The position numbers were made by a program, and so were the translations under genes. A model generated the notes under the pieces. That model made no database searches, was not told the DNA's origin, and was given only the letters and a program-made list of their open reading frames with translations. 64,000 bases of DNA from Psococerastis gibbosa (taxonomy: Eukaryota > Arthropoda > Insecta > Psocodea > Psocidae), in NCBI GenBank assembly GCA_963971405.1, contig OZ020484.1, forward strand, positions 28,046,770 through 28,110,769, in the 5' to 3' direction. The first letter of the stretch is position 1; the number at the start of each line of letters is the position of its first letter. This document shows, piece after piece, positions 1 through 12,068 of this stretch.

Positions 1-341
1 AAGAGGATCTGGAATGTAGATATTGACCACCCTTATAGATCACACTAAAAGTGGTCAATTTTTTTATTTTGTATCTCATTTACTACTTTAGTTATTAAAT
101 ATTTAGTCCATTCAAGTTGTTTAAGACTATTTCATACATAATATCATAGCGTGTTTTTTGGTGTTACAATTTTTTTATGAATATGTGAAATACGTACTGC
201 TACTGTTCGCCCAGAAAAGTTTGCAAATGCACACTAGATATTCCGGTAATGCCCTCCCAAGTCCCGCCTCTCCATGCAAATTTCCTATGCTGCATTTTCA
301 AATACAGATAGAACTACTTTGCATGTGTTTGTATACACAAA
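1..341. other. AT-rich sequence, nothing recognised
   Basis: No repeat, RNA or splice-bordered coding stretch is evident. The 87-codon open frame overlapping it starts at TTG and runs into a transposon. Confidence 0.6.
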
Positions 342-534
342 CAAGGGCGGATTTTAGGGGGGGGGGGGGCGGTCAGAGGGTTCGGACCCCCCAAAAAAAT
401 AAATTAACTTACACTAGATAACAATGAGTTTACAATGGGAATTAAAAATAATTATGTTTTTTAATGTTATAATCCACTGAACCTGACCGCTGACCCCCCC
501 CCCCCCCCTATATTGGAGGCAAAATCCGCCCTTG
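342..534. mobile_element. hAT-type MITE with internal G and C runs
   Basis: The element begins CAAGGGCGGATTTT and ends AAAATCCGCCCTTG, a perfect inverted repeat, and is flanked by identical 8-bp direct repeats TACACAAA (334-341 and 535-542). Inside the left end is a run of about 13 G and inside the right end a run of about 17 C, so the element folds into a G/C-clamped hairpin. The 8-bp duplication is typical of hAT transposition. It has no coding capacity. Confidence 0.85.
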
Positions 535-1638
535 TACACAAACCTTACGGGAGTTCCATTCCAAATTTAATGCATTAAGGTCACAAGTGGACTTTGCTTA
601 TTTATTTAGCTAAAATTGTCGATCTGTTGCACTTTTATGAATTTACTGTTCCACTCTCCAATGTCAAAATAAAAATAAAATTTTTCTGAATGTTAGTTAA
701 TTGTCTTCAACTACTGTAGCACCGTTAGTGGGACGGTTTTAGGGTCATCATAGAACAAAATCAAAGAAATATTTATTGTTAGAAATATTATTAGTACGTT
801 TCTTGAATTCGAGAAATTTAGAATTTTTTTTCTTGGATTATAAAATGGATCAACTTGAAAGTAGACAGTGAATTTAAGAGCGTTCAGGCCACAGAAAAGA
901 GTTTCTGTGTATCATACCAATAAAGGTCTCATCAAGGTATACAATGAGCTTTCCTTCAGACCTGGCGTTCCGGATTTGTTGTAAATACCTATATAACGCC
1001 AAGAACGGGTGCGTGACGACTCGACCAAGACGTTGTTTTTGTTAAACTTCTTAAATCTGCAAATAGCATTGAAATAGTGACTGCTTTGTTTCTGCTGCAC
1101 TTCTGATGTGTGTGTTAATAATAGTCTCCTTAGTAACTTGACGATGGCATGAGCCGAACCTGGCTGTGTTTTTAATTTATTTACGGAAAACTTTACAAAG
1201 AACAACATTTTCACAATGAGTTCTGATGCGAGTACTAATTGAATACATTGATTTCATTATATTATGGAGAAGTCTTTTGAAATATTGTATCTATCAAACC
1301 AAAATGCTAATACTAGTAAATTGAAATTCATGGGCATTTGGTAACGACCATCAAGCTATTTATTTACTTATTTCTTGTCGTAGAGTGTCCAAGCTTAACA
1401 GTCAGCAATCATTCTAGGATGAATATACATAACTATGTGGTTCCTTATCATAGTTTCAGCACATTCGTCGAGATCTCGTAGTATTCTTGACGTCTTTTTT
1501 CCTTTATATTTTTGTTGATTTTAGGCCTCAACGCGGATTCCTTGATTCTGTTATATCAGAATTGAAGCATATCTGACAATAAATCACTGATATAACTTGC
1601 AACTTAACCCCTCTTCCTTAAGAGTGTAGAGCCCGTTC
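535..1638. other. AT-rich noncoding stretch
   Basis: Nothing recognised. The minus-strand open frame at 912-1214 has no family similarity and no splice context. Confidence 0.55.
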
Positions 1639-1967
1639 GCAACCCGAAATTTATTCCTTTTCATTTTTTATTTAATTAACTAAGCATTTTATTAACGATT
1701 TGGCTCATCAAAGTTGTAGAAGCCTACTTCATGCATCATATTATAGGATATTTTTAATTTTCGAAATTGTAGTTTTTTCATAAACATGCAGATATTTTAT
1801 AAACAATAACTTTTCACGTAAAAGCGATTTTATAAAAAAACTACAATTTCGAAAACTAAAAATACCTCATTATATGATGCATGAAGTAGTCTTCTACAAC
1901 TTTGATGAGTCAAATCTTTAATAACATGCTTAGTTAATTAAATAAAAAGTCATAAATTTTGGGTTGC
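1639..1967. repeat. Long-armed foldback (TIR) element
   Basis: GCAACCCGAAATTTATT at the left pairs with AATTTTGGGTTGC at the right, and complementarity continues almost to the middle through ATTTAATTAACTAAGCAT and the GATGCATGAAGTAG block. Arms are roughly 140-150 bp around a short AT-rich centre. A related single arm occurs at 58165-58300. Confidence 0.8.
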
Positions 1968-3358
1968 TAATTTCCTACGAAAAAAAATAGTAATATTATT
2001 ATTACTATTATTCAAAGGACATTTTGGTCCATTGAACCTTGCCATACCAATGACCCCATAAATTTTCGGACATTATTGGTGTAGTTTCAACAAGGATATT
2101 TGGCCGTTGGTAATCTGGTACATGTCCTCAATGTCAACCTATGCCGGCTACAAGCGATAATGGACAAGCTGAGACAAGGCTGACAAGCTTACCATTGACA
2201 CAATGTAAAGGGCGTAAGTATGACTCAGTAAATTACGCTATCTGTCAATAAATGAAATAAAATAAAATTAAATATATTAAATTAAATAGTAAGTTTTATA
2301 CGAAGTTAATAAGAAGACTGTTATATGTATAACAGTCAAATACTAGTCTGCAGATGCCAAAAACCGGCCAGTATTATTATAAAAATAGCTACCGTACGAG
2401 TATGGCCTAAATACCCTATACCCATATGAAATATTGTACATATACTCCGTATATGCATCCACTTAAAATCTATAACAATGTTTCTTTATTCTATAATTCT
2501 CAGAGCAAAATAAAACCAGCATCAGCACGAACTCTTCAAAAAGCACATTCACCCTCATTACACAAAAGATTCCCTTCCGCTCCTTAATTTAGCGTATGAA
2601 TAAAGTATAATTTATTCTAAATGTCTGAAATTCAAGCTTCTTCTACCAGTTTATCAGGTAATTAGGTATACATGGAAGAGGACCATAGTCTAGGACTTCT
2701 ATAAGACATGCATGGCTGAGCGCAACGTCATTCTTCGTGTGCTGCGCGCGCACCATGTATTCTTTTTGCTGTTGTGCAAGATTCCAATGATTCTGTATGT
2801 TTTTTTGGGGGGAGCGAAGATGAGGCAACGTTCAGACTTGCAACAAAAGCCGTGAAATTGAGCTTTTTTGTCGAATTGAGCGCACCCTTTGTCGGTTTTG
2901 TTTTTAATGTCATTGAAAAGGATCTCACGTATGCTTGTGGATAGGTTTTCATTGAAGAAAATGTTCTGTGTCGTGTGCCACAGTAAATGAATGGGCTCGG
3001 CCCAGTTCTTTGCAGATACCTATGTTGAACAAGAAATAGTGTAGGTTTTGGTGAATTATCGCTAGGGTTGGTAGATCTCGGTGGATACCCAAACTGAGAC
3101 ACGAGAGTCTGCTGCTTATAATTTATTTTAATAATTTTTTCACGCTTTTATAGCCAACTTTTATTTTGAGAAACTTAGTATATAGTAAAATAGTGTGAGA
3201 ATAATAATAATATTACAAATGAAGTTATATATTATTTATAATTCATCCGTAAATCATGCTTAGAAAATATAATAAATGCGTGAAGTGCATAACGGCCATT
3301 GTAAGATTACATTATTGAGTGACAGTGGCGGGAAATTCAAATTCTTCTAACAAATAGT
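1968..3358. other. AT-rich noncoding stretch with a dispersed repeat piece
   Basis: Contains 2128-2205, which matches the reverse complement of about 41318-41383 (shared blocks CCGGCTACAAG and CTGAGACAAG). The open frames on the minus strand at 2643-3102 overlap in different frames and show no domain. Confidence 0.5.
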
Positions 3359-3486
3359 AATCAGAAATTTCATTGGATATTACATAGTAGTTTCTATTTT
3401 TCCTCTCAAAATCCGATTCTATCTAGTGTAGAGCCATTTCATTTCGGGGGGGGGGGGGGTTGAACCCCCCCTTGGCTACGGCCGTG
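3359..3486. mobile_element. G-run repeat, 5'-truncated copy
   Basis: Shares the internal block TCAGAAATTTCATTGGATAT with the copy at 4866. It carries 14 G followed by GTTGAACCCCCC and ends GGCTACGGCCGTG, the family's right terminus. The left terminus is missing. Confidence 0.7.
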
Positions 3487-4784
3487 TATACTATTATTAT
3501 AAAAGAGGATATCCAAAAGATCCTGTTTTTTTCTGTTTTGATAATTTTTGAGCATCCATAGAACATTATGCTCATTTTCATCAAATTCAGCGAAAAAATA
3601 ATGCATCTGTGAAATTGCTGAGAAATTTTAAGTTATCTTTTCGATGGACAAGGACAACTTTTTGTTTTAGCTGTGGCGTCGAAACATATTGACACGACAA
3701 CTGACTACGTAAATAAAATTTGACCCGCCGTAGCCCAACTGCGCCGACGCCGAGGGCGCATCGGCGTTTGTTTTTGCAAGGTAGCTGCGCTTATGCATCC
3801 CGCACCCTCCTATTATAAGTGGTAATTGGTTTTTGTACGGGGCCCATAATAACAGAGCGCCGCCATGACTCGCTAAATCGCAGCCTCATTCATTTGGACG
3901 GCTCCACGGAGCGCGGCATGGGTACCCTAAACATTTATTTCTTTTAAGCGCCCCGTCTCTCTTTGTTTGTATTGCCTACCTTCATTCTCAAACAATTGCC
4001 TCTCATTTAATTTAATCAATTTAAAAGTGGTTGTATTGCCTGTTAAATCTGTTTGCATGCAGCGCAGCTTCAGTCCTTCAGATACCTAAATATAATGGCT
4101 GGTGTCGTTCTATTTTAGTGGGATTAAACTGCTCAAAACGCATTACTGTATAGATATAACTTCGCAATCAATATAAAAGCCCGTAGTTTTTATAATACCA
4201 CAAACGCATATCAAATCTGAAATCAATTATTTGCAATTAACAAAATAATAACCATAAAATCAGATATCCTAGTTACACGTTCGGGGGGAGGGGGGCCTTG
4301 CGGCCTTGCTCTACCCAAATTTTCAAAACCTTGCGCCCCTGCATACACCGATGCGCATAATTATACAATATTCTGCTATATAACTGCGGATTATGTCGCA
4401 GGTTTTCTTGGCCTTCGGCATAGTTGCATGGTTGTTTGTTCGGAAATTAGGACTATCCACACACCACGCTTTTGGAGGATTGGAGCCCTGTCGTAATTAT
4501 CAACACAGGTATTATTGTTATTCAGTTACGTTCATTAAGTTGTTTGTATCAATTTTGGTTCAATTTTAATTCGAAATTCTCAAAAAGATCTCTTATAACC
4601 GAGGTAGTCCACTTTATTAAGCGAGTTACAATTCAAATTTCAGTTATTTGTCCTTTTATGAAGCTTCGGTGGCACCACACATTCTAAACGAGTTTATTTC
4701 GTGTCTAAGTCTCTACTAATCAACAATAATAATTTAATAAAATAGAATAGATTGTGGTGAACCTTAAGCTCAATATAGCTGATA
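3487..4784. other. Noncoding stretch with a GC-richer island at about 3700-4000
   Basis: The island is non-repetitive within this window and contains TAATTGG-type sites. It has no convincing open frame and could be regulatory (inference only). A short G-run remnant lies near 4281. Confidence 0.4.
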
Positions 4785-5163
4785 CAAGGCCGTGCCCAGG
4801 TTTTTTTTTTTTTTGGGGGGGGGGGGCAAGGCCGTAGCCAGGATTTTTCCGGGGGGGGGGGGGGGGTTCAGAAATTTCATTGGATATTACATAGTAGTTT
4901 TTATTTCTCCTCTCAAAATCCGATTCTATCTAGTGTCAACTGTCAAGCCATTTCATTGGGGGGGGGGGGGGGTTGAACCCCCATGAACCGCCCCCCCCAT
5001 GGATGGGGGCCCAAACATTTATTTATTCCAATTCTTCAAACAATTCAGGTTACATAAAATGATAAATTGTATCCCTAAAATATAAAATTTAATTTCTGTA
5101 CAGCCCTTTTATTTCGGTGGGGGGGGGGGGGGTTCAAGGGACCACCCCCTGGGCACAGCCATG
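4785..5163. mobile_element. Nested G-run hAT-like repeats
   Basis: An outer element begins CAAGGCCGTGCCCAGG and ends CCTGGGCACAGCCATG. A second element starts inside it at 4827 with CAAGGCCGTAGCCAGG. G runs of about 12-14 occur at 4815, 4851, 4958 and 5118, and C runs near 4990. Target duplications are not clean, as expected for old nested copies. Confidence 0.7.
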
Positions 5164-6887
5164 GATAGCTGCTGGCAAGCTTTGAGGAAAATGTCAAATC
5201 AATCCTAATCCAGAGGTATTTTTAGATTTTCAAAACTGGAGATGGAGCTATAAATTTAAAATTGTATATTAGACTGTAATAAATTAGGAGCCTACTTGAG
5301 CCTAAAGGAGCTAAGGGTATGCCTATACAGCAACGCTATACGATTACGTGAGAAAAACGTTAAGGCGCCCTGTAGGCGCCTCGCTCATATTTCACCCATA
5401 CTGAGCTTGTGCCGAAAAGTCCTGCTGACTAACGTTTTTAAATCACCCATGACTCACCCAAATCTCCCCTGATTGATGTACTTTTTCCTATTTATATTTT
5501 CTATGTTTTAGCTTGAAACGCCGTTCTCTACATAATTAACAATAGCAAATTATCGCTCCGGCGGGGCCGCGGCGAGAGGCCCGAGCCTCGTTTCCAACGT
5601 TTGCCTTCTGTCAAAGGCGGCCCGCTTGTTTGCAGAAAAAATTATTGATATTTGTTACGGTTCTCATGGTTGTTTACAACCTTTTTCACTCTCTGGCCTT
5701 CCTCAATAACATTATCCTTACCCCATTTTATACTATGGTGAGTGAGTATAATAAATCTATTTTAAAAGCTTTCACATCTTTGCACACGTAAGCTCAGCCT
5801 GCTTAATTTTTAAATCACTTGTTCCTTATTACTGGTTAAGGCGATTGTAGGTTACGAAGAAAGCTCTAAGATATCTTTGACTTTTATAATCTTTTTGAGT
5901 ATTTGTAGACCCTGGATGTAGGCCTAACTGTCAGCAAGAGGAACTACCCTCATGAAAGCAAAAAATACGCTTTACAAATTTACAAGGCAATATTACTCAA
6001 AAAATCAGCGGGGAAAGAAGACCCTATTGAGTTTGACTCTAGTCTGGCAATGTAAGGAGACATTAGAGGTGTAGCATAAGTGGGAGCAGCAATGCAACAA
6101 TTATTATACAAGTAGTATGATTACTATTTACATGATTACCCTACCCTGTACGTACAATGTACATTAGCATACATTTATTAAAATGAAAATTATCCACTCC
6201 TTGAGCCCTTTATCTAATAATTGTCTCTTAAATCTCTTCTAGATTTTCATCATTATCATGGGCAGATATTGGCAGAACGGTTGCCCCCGCCAAGAGGTGC
6301 AAAAATTATTTAGACGTATATATGTTTTCAATTTAATAATTTTATTAGTTAATATATATTGTAGCATTACATGGTAAATCATACTGACATTAAACTAACT
6401 TAAGTTGAAGAGGCTACCTCCTCGTTATTACCGAAATTAGAGGGCGTAGCAAATCTGGACTTTGGGGGATTCGAAATTAGGATTTATGTCTTGCCAGCGC
6501 ATCGTCTTACACGCTTGACATTTTATAGGTGTTCACATTGTAACGAGTGTTCCGAAATTTTTCAGTTCAAATAACATTCAGTATACATATACCCCATTTA
6601 GGTGCGGATGCCTAAAACCTACCAAAAACAATAAAATAAAATAAAAAAGACCACAATCATTTCAGCCTATGATATACTGTATATCTCCCCCACCCCACCT
6701 GGCTACGCCCTTGAATATACCCTACGTTATACCTGCTACCTTATCTAACTTAAAACCAAAATTAGTTTTTCCGTAATCATTAACGATGAAATGCATTTTC
6801 GATACATCTTTAATCACTTTATCGGGTGTATTTTAGGCAAACATGAAACGTACGATACTTAGGCCTGCTTACAAATGAATACCTCCA
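5164..6887. other. Noncoding stretch
   Basis: Non-repetitive GC-richer patches lie at about 5360-5400 and 5555-5640; otherwise it is AT-rich. No exon-like frame with splice sites was seen. Confidence 0.5.
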
Positions 6888-7118
6888 TCGGAAAACGTTC
6901 TAACCCTCATTTTCATAAATTTTTAGGAGGGATTCAAATGTCAAAGTCAGGCTATTTATGTTCTTACGCGCACACCTACGTTGCAGAGGGTTGAGCTGCT
7001 GTCTGGCGGAATATTCGAAAACTGAACATACTGGCTGGTGGGGAATTTACTGTAGATTATTGTTCTGCATATAACTCAGTTTTGAACAAGAATGAGGGTT
7101 AGAACGTTATTCGAGGGA
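6888..7118. repeat. TIR element
   Basis: The left end contains AACGTTCTAACCCTCATT and the right end AATGAGGGTTAGAACGTT, a perfect 18-bp inverted repeat about 190 bp apart. Weaker pairing continues outward. It has no coding capacity. Confidence 0.7.
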
Positions 7119-7569
7119 GCTATAGAAATGACAATCTTGTTTAAAAGAGTACTTTCGGTTTCATGGCTTGGAAAGGCAAAGGCCGGCGATAATTGACCTA
7201 TATTAATTGGAAAAAGAGGTTGAGTGGAGGAAGTCATCTAGACACCCACAGATCTGTCATATTTTACGCCTGGGTAAATGGCCATCTGGTTCTATATAAT
7301 ACAAGTAATGTAAATCACTATCGGACCTGTCAAGTTTGCATTCTATGTCTTTAGATATGACAGTTTTTTTAATGGAAATATTTTGGTCATTATTGGCCGT
7401 ACCTATTTAAGTAAAGCCTTTACATTTTCATCCTCAAATTGTTAAAAAAAAATTGTGGGATATAATTATAATTCAGTATTATCGCCCTAGAGTATGTTGA
7501 GGAACAAATAATTGTTTTTTTTTGGACGGGCAATTCCATCTCCCTTATTTTTGCGCTATTCTCTCAGTA

Positions 7570-7665
7570 CAACCTGTACTGACATAGCCCAATTGGTAGA
7601 GAACTGGATCATGAAATGCAAAATCGAGGTTCAGGACTCGACCCACACCGCCAAAAAAAACCCCT
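7570..7665 (+). repeat. tRNA-derived SINE head (degenerate)
   Basis: An A-box-like stretch at CCAATTGGTAGAG and a B-box-like GGTTCAGGACTCGA lie at tRNA-like spacing, followed by an A-rich run. The cloverleaf is too broken for a functional tRNA. Confidence 0.45.
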
Positions 7666-7727
7666 GCCGGTCATGTTGCTACACTCAAAAAATTTTCTTG
7701 TAAATATAACCCGACAGGGCTTACTGC

Positions 7728-8125
7728 AACACGAAATTTCGTGTAACTTTTGGACGGCACGAATAGGGTGTAAATCCTACTAAATGAGTTGTGTTAAATA
7801 CGTAGAGTAATTGTTACAATAATTGGGATAGATATTACCCATACAAGTTTGGTAAAAATTACACTAGTTGTGTAAATGTGATTGAGTAATGCTTACTAAA
7901 TTATCTGTGTTTATTTTACACAACTCTTATGTAGATTGAAACATACGACATGTGTATCTTCTACCCAACTATTTGAGTACTATCTAGTTTAGGCTACCTG
8001 TTTGGGTTCATGCTACTCAACTACTTGGGTAAAATCTAGCCGACCTTATTGTGTGGTTGTAACACAGCAATATATATGCATTGGGTTGGATTTGAACACA
8101 CGTTGTGTAGAATTTACAGAAGGCG
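7728..8125. repeat. Degenerate minisatellite-like block (block 1)
   Basis: Very imperfect units of roughly 25-35 bp built on motifs such as TTACAC, TTGTGTAA, TACCCAACTA and TTGGGTAAAATC, in alternating orientation. Similar blocks lie at 9950-10015, 10360-10525 and 11400-11915. Units are too diverged for an exact period by eye. Confidence 0.5.
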
Positions 8126-8200
8126 TTGGGTGTTACTGGTACCCTCGGTTAGGGTTGCACCTAGCTTACTCAAGAGATGTACCGTAGGGCGGTTACCATG

Positions 8201-8335
8201 GTGACGTTCAGTTGTTAGCTTTTTATAAATTATTCAGCATTTGTAATTAACGTTAGAGCCTCAAATAAATTTAGCGGGTCTAACGTTAATTACATATTCT
8301 GAATAATTTATAAAAAGCTAACAACTGAACGCCAC
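8201..8335. repeat. Perfect-stem foldback
   Basis: The left arm GTGACGTTCAGTTGTTAGCT onward is answered by ...AGCTAACAACTGAACGCCAC. The arms are about 57 bp with a few mismatches and the spacer about 20 bp, so the DNA or RNA could form a long hairpin. Confidence 0.85.
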
Positions 8336-8980
8336 CAAGGCAAAGGTGCTACGGTCCATCTTCTCATTAAAAAACTGATTATTCGCGATTTTTTTTCAAA
8401 GTTATTTCCATTTCATTTGGCAGTCACGAATAGGGAGTTTTTTTTTAAGTAAGGCAAGTAACACCCAAACCGCAGGTTTCTTTCACTATCCCACTCAGTT
8501 TCATCGGTAAATTCTTCACACTGTGAACAAACACAACAAAATACATACATAACAACAACAACAGCCTAATTTAGTGACATTCGCATGTCTCGAACATATC
8601 ATGTAGGTAAAAGTTCTACACTCACAAACATTAGCTGCACGTCCGGAAAATACGAAAGTGACGTCAACCATTCGATGTATCAGGAATAATATTCGACAGT
8701 TGATACAAAACAAAAGAAGGATTGAGACAAACCAAATAAGAATACAAGTTTATATATTGGCATATAACATATAATGAACAAAACTAAGCATTACATTTTA
8801 CCGTAATTATCAAAAGGGATTTCTTGTTGTCGTTCAACTCTTAGCATTTCTTCTGTCATGTCTTCGCCATCAGAGAACAATGCTGACACGAAATTTGGAG
8901 AACTAAATATATCCATTTTGAACTTTAAACTTAACAAACTTTCACTTTACATTAAATTTGAGGAGGCCACACTAAAAACA
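8336..8980. other. AT-rich noncoding stretch
   Basis: No repeat termini or supported coding sequence were recognised. Confidence 0.5.
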
Positions 8981-9002
8981 CTTCTCCTTCTTCTCCCCCC
9001 CC

Positions 9003-9771
9003 CTAGTGCCATTTCCTGAATTCGGCCCTGTCGAACGTTAACGCCTTGAGCTCGGCAATTGTTTTCCATCTTGCTCCGGCGAGTTGTTCAATCCTTTCCT
9101 CGAGAGTTGTCCTCGGTCTGCCGATGGTTCTTCTTCCTTGTGGCCTTGCTTCCGCCAATCTCCAGGTGGTCCTGTTCTCGTCCATCTTTTAAACGTGGCC
9201 GAACCATTGCAACTGCTTGTTCTCCTTTCTTCTCTCTATGGAATCCACTTGCAGGTCTTGCCTGATGCGGTCATTTCGGATTCGTTTCCATCTTGTTCGA
9301 CCAGCAATCCGTCTTAGACACTTCATCTGAGTCCCGTTTATTTTACTTAGGTCACTTGTTGTAGGTGTCCAGCTTTCGCTCCCAAAGAGGAGAATCGGCT
9401 CCAAGATGATTTGTTGGACTCTGGTCTTTGTCTTCCGTTCGAGTTCTCCTTACTGTTGTATTTTGGACTCGGTTTCGGTCTGGTGTTTGCCTGTCTGGTT
9501 CACTGCTGTACCCAGATAATTGTAGTTTTGCTGGAGAGTCTGCTATTAGGACTACGTCATAGGCAAGGGCTTACACGTACGCGTGCCTAAGTCGCCACAA
9601 ACCGACCAACGATCGATCAGTTCTTGCCTTGCACGTCTTCATTACTTCATCCATAAATATCAGGAATAATAGTGGGCTTAAACTGTCCCCATGTTTTACC
9701 CCTCTTTTCATGGCAAACGAACCTGACTTCTCGCCATCTAATCGCACTACTCCCTCCATTTTTTCGAACAT
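9003..9771 (-). pseudogene. Non-LTR retrotransposon (LINE) reverse transcriptase remnant
   Basis: Read on the minus strand, 9771-9571 encodes KRGVKHGDSLSPLLF, an RT motif. A YDVVLIAD piece follows after a frameshift, corresponding to the YADD active-site region. Then 9404-9003 encode FGSESWTPTTSD, KCLRRIAG, LQWFGHV and GRPRTTLEERIEQLAGA, the typical C-terminus of such ORF2 proteins. Frameshifts separate the blocks, so it is dead. A shorter relative is at 41455. Confidence 0.85.
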
Positions 9772-9949
9772 TGACTGAATTGCGCTGAAACTAAAAACAC
9801 CTGAAGGAAAATAAAGTCCAAAAGTTTGACAACCGGCTACCGCACTTGCTAATAGACATTCAATGACTGGGAAGAGGCCCGGGAAGCATCAGGGCTCAGG
9901 CATCGCGGGTATAACGGTATTTCAGGTTTGCAGGTGTCACCCCGCTGTA

Positions 9950-10530
9950 AATTTTACACGACCCTCGCGTGGATTCTATCCAAGTTGTGTTAGCATTACA
10001 CAACTTGTATTAAGATTTCAACGGTTTTTCGCCAAATAACAGTAGTTTGTTGCGTTTCATCGTGCTATTATTAAATGTTATCATGTACAATAATATGTAT
10101 ATTAATATCCCTGATATTATGGGGGTAGTTGGGGGGGGGGTCCTCAGTGATACGCCACATATTATTATAATTACATGGCAAAGCTACAAGACTGCGTTAC
10201 TAGGGGAATGAGGGGAGGGGGTCTAAAATATGAGATTGAAATAGGAGTAGGCCGTTGACATGGCCGCGTTTGGATGTTTTAGATATGTAGAATTTGAAAA
10301 TTCTACATACAGTAGATCTATTACGGGCGAGACCGTCGTTCGACTTCATGGAAAATTTATGCATTTATGCACTAAATTGTCATAAAATTTAGTCTCAATT
10401 GTACACTGAGAAGTAGTGTAGAATTTACTCGATTTCGTGTGATTTCTGCAAATGATGGGCTTATGTTTAAACAAATGTGTGTAACTTCCAATCAATTTTA
10501 TGTAATGTATACATTTTACACAACTCCGTG
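9950..10530. repeat. Degenerate minisatellite-like sequence (blocks 2 and 3) around unique DNA
   Basis: The motifs TTACACAACTTG, AGTTGTGTTAG and TTTTACACAACTC recur at 9950-10015 and 10360-10525, resembling the block at 7728-8125. Between them lies AT-rich sequence with two G-run remnants (10131 and 10214). Confidence 0.4.
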
Positions 10531-11094
10531 TAGAGCGTTCCCGCCAGAATTCAAATTTGTTAAGTAAACATTTAGGATTAACGTATAAATTCAAATTAAA
10601 TTGTTATCAGTTGATAGTAGACATACCAATGAAAGCAATAGAAGTCATAGACAATGTTAAAAGAAAATTTCAATCACGATTTAGTAAGAAGTTCAATATT
10701 GAGAGGTGATTGTAACATATTGCATGCTTCATAGCCTAGGTCCTATGTCTTTCAAAAGAAAATCAAAGGACTAGTCTGTTGACTTTCAAAATGAGCTCCT
10801 ATAACTCTACAAATGGTAAATTTACTGTTCATTAGTAGCTACTTTGGCCACAGCGGTCAAGTGGCATGGGTATTAGGCTACTGATGAGGTTTAATACGGG
10901 ACGGGCCATGAGTCTAAATTCCTACGTGTACACCTTTGCCTATCTCAGTTTTTGACAACACTTTAAAATACGTAATTATGAACCGATTTTGATAAACTTG
11001 GCAAGTAGAGACTTCTCCTCAATACCTAGACTATGATCATTGGCATGATACCTACTAATATAATAGGGTAATAGGCATATGGCAATAATGTAGG

Positions 11095-11162
11095 AAAGTG
11101 TGGGACTCGAACTGACAATTCTTTGACTGGCAGTGAACAAATATCGCTGCATAAATAGTACA
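11095..11162 (-). repeat. tRNA-derived SINE head fragment
   Basis: GTGTGGGACTCGAAC is the reverse complement of a B box and matches the same position in the SINE copies at 34890 and 49021. Confidence 0.45.
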
Positions 11163-11166
11163 GATG

Positions 11167-11336
11167 CAAGGCCGTGCCCAGGTTTTGATTTCAGGAGGGG
11201 TCCAAATTTTTTTTAACGTAATTTATTAATGAATTAATGGATAAATTTTTCAAACCATACAGGTTTACATACAAGAATTGATTTCGGGGGGGGGGGGGTC
11301 CGGACCCCATGGACCACCCCTCTGGGGACGGCCATG
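11167..11336. mobile_element. hAT-type MITE with G run
   Basis: Begins CAAGGCCGTGCCCAGG and ends GGGGACGGCCATG. Flanks are TACAGATG (11159-11166) and TACAGATA (11337-11344), an 8-bp duplication with one mismatch. An internal run of 13 G is followed by GTCCGGACCCC. Same family as 4785 and 60916. Confidence 0.82.
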
Positions 11337-11399
11337 TACAGATATACTGTATATCACAGGTTCGTGTAGATTTCACCTAAGGGTTCTGTAGACTAAAAA

Positions 11400-11915
11400 A
11401 AAATATGCATTCGCGTATATGGAGCACAAGTGGTGCGGCTATGACAACACAAGTAGTCATTGCAACTTTAACACAAACTGTAGACTAACATTTACACCAT
11501 TCTCTAGTGCTCATATTAACCAAATAGTTCAGATTTTACCCAACTCCAGCCACCAACGCAATTTTTGTAAAAGGTACATAGCAGCGTTGTATTTTCAGCC
11601 CCTTTTATTCGTGTGATATTTACTCAATACCCACGGCTAGAAAGTACACTGAACACCGAGTAATACTGACCCAATTTTTGGCCTGCGTTAACACTAGTTT
11701 CGTGTAAATAGTCACCCTACACAAAATAGGTTGGTAGAACCCTATCATTGTGTAATGCTTACACTAATGACTTTACACATATCATTTTGTTGATGGAAAC
11801 CAATTGCTACTCTTAGTTTAAAACAAATTTGGGTAATCTTTACTTTATTGGGTAATATCCAAACAAGTCCCGGCTTACACAGCGTGTGTAAGAAATATTT
11901 TTTTCAGTGTAACCG
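11400..11915. repeat. Degenerate minisatellite-like block (block 4)
   Basis: Repeated, diverged units on CACAAGTAGTCAT, TTTACACCATT, TTACCCAACTCC, GTGTAATGCTTACACTAA and GGGTAATATCC. The same vocabulary as 7728-8125 suggests one array dispersed by later insertions. Confidence 0.5.
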
Positions 11916-12068
11916 CAACATTTCAAGTAGAGCTGTGATCAAGAAAGAGGGTTCTGCATACCAGTCCTCAGCGCCATAAGCCTAAGGTCCTTTATGGGTC
12001 ATGTCGCTCCACGACGTTTTTCCCAACAGTTAAGCGAAAAATTAACTATGAACCAGTGCCGGATTTAC

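Noticed and set aside
912-1214. 100-codon minus-strand frame
   Set aside because: AT-rich, starts at a non-ATG or arbitrary codon, no domain, no splice context.
4785-5163. Poly-G tracts as pure sequencing error
   Set aside because: Runs recur at the same place in several independently flanked elements and are matched by C runs at the opposite end; exact lengths may still be inaccurate.
7728-11915. CRISPR-like or regular satellite array
   Set aside because: Units are neither identical nor regularly spaced, and the genome is eukaryotic.
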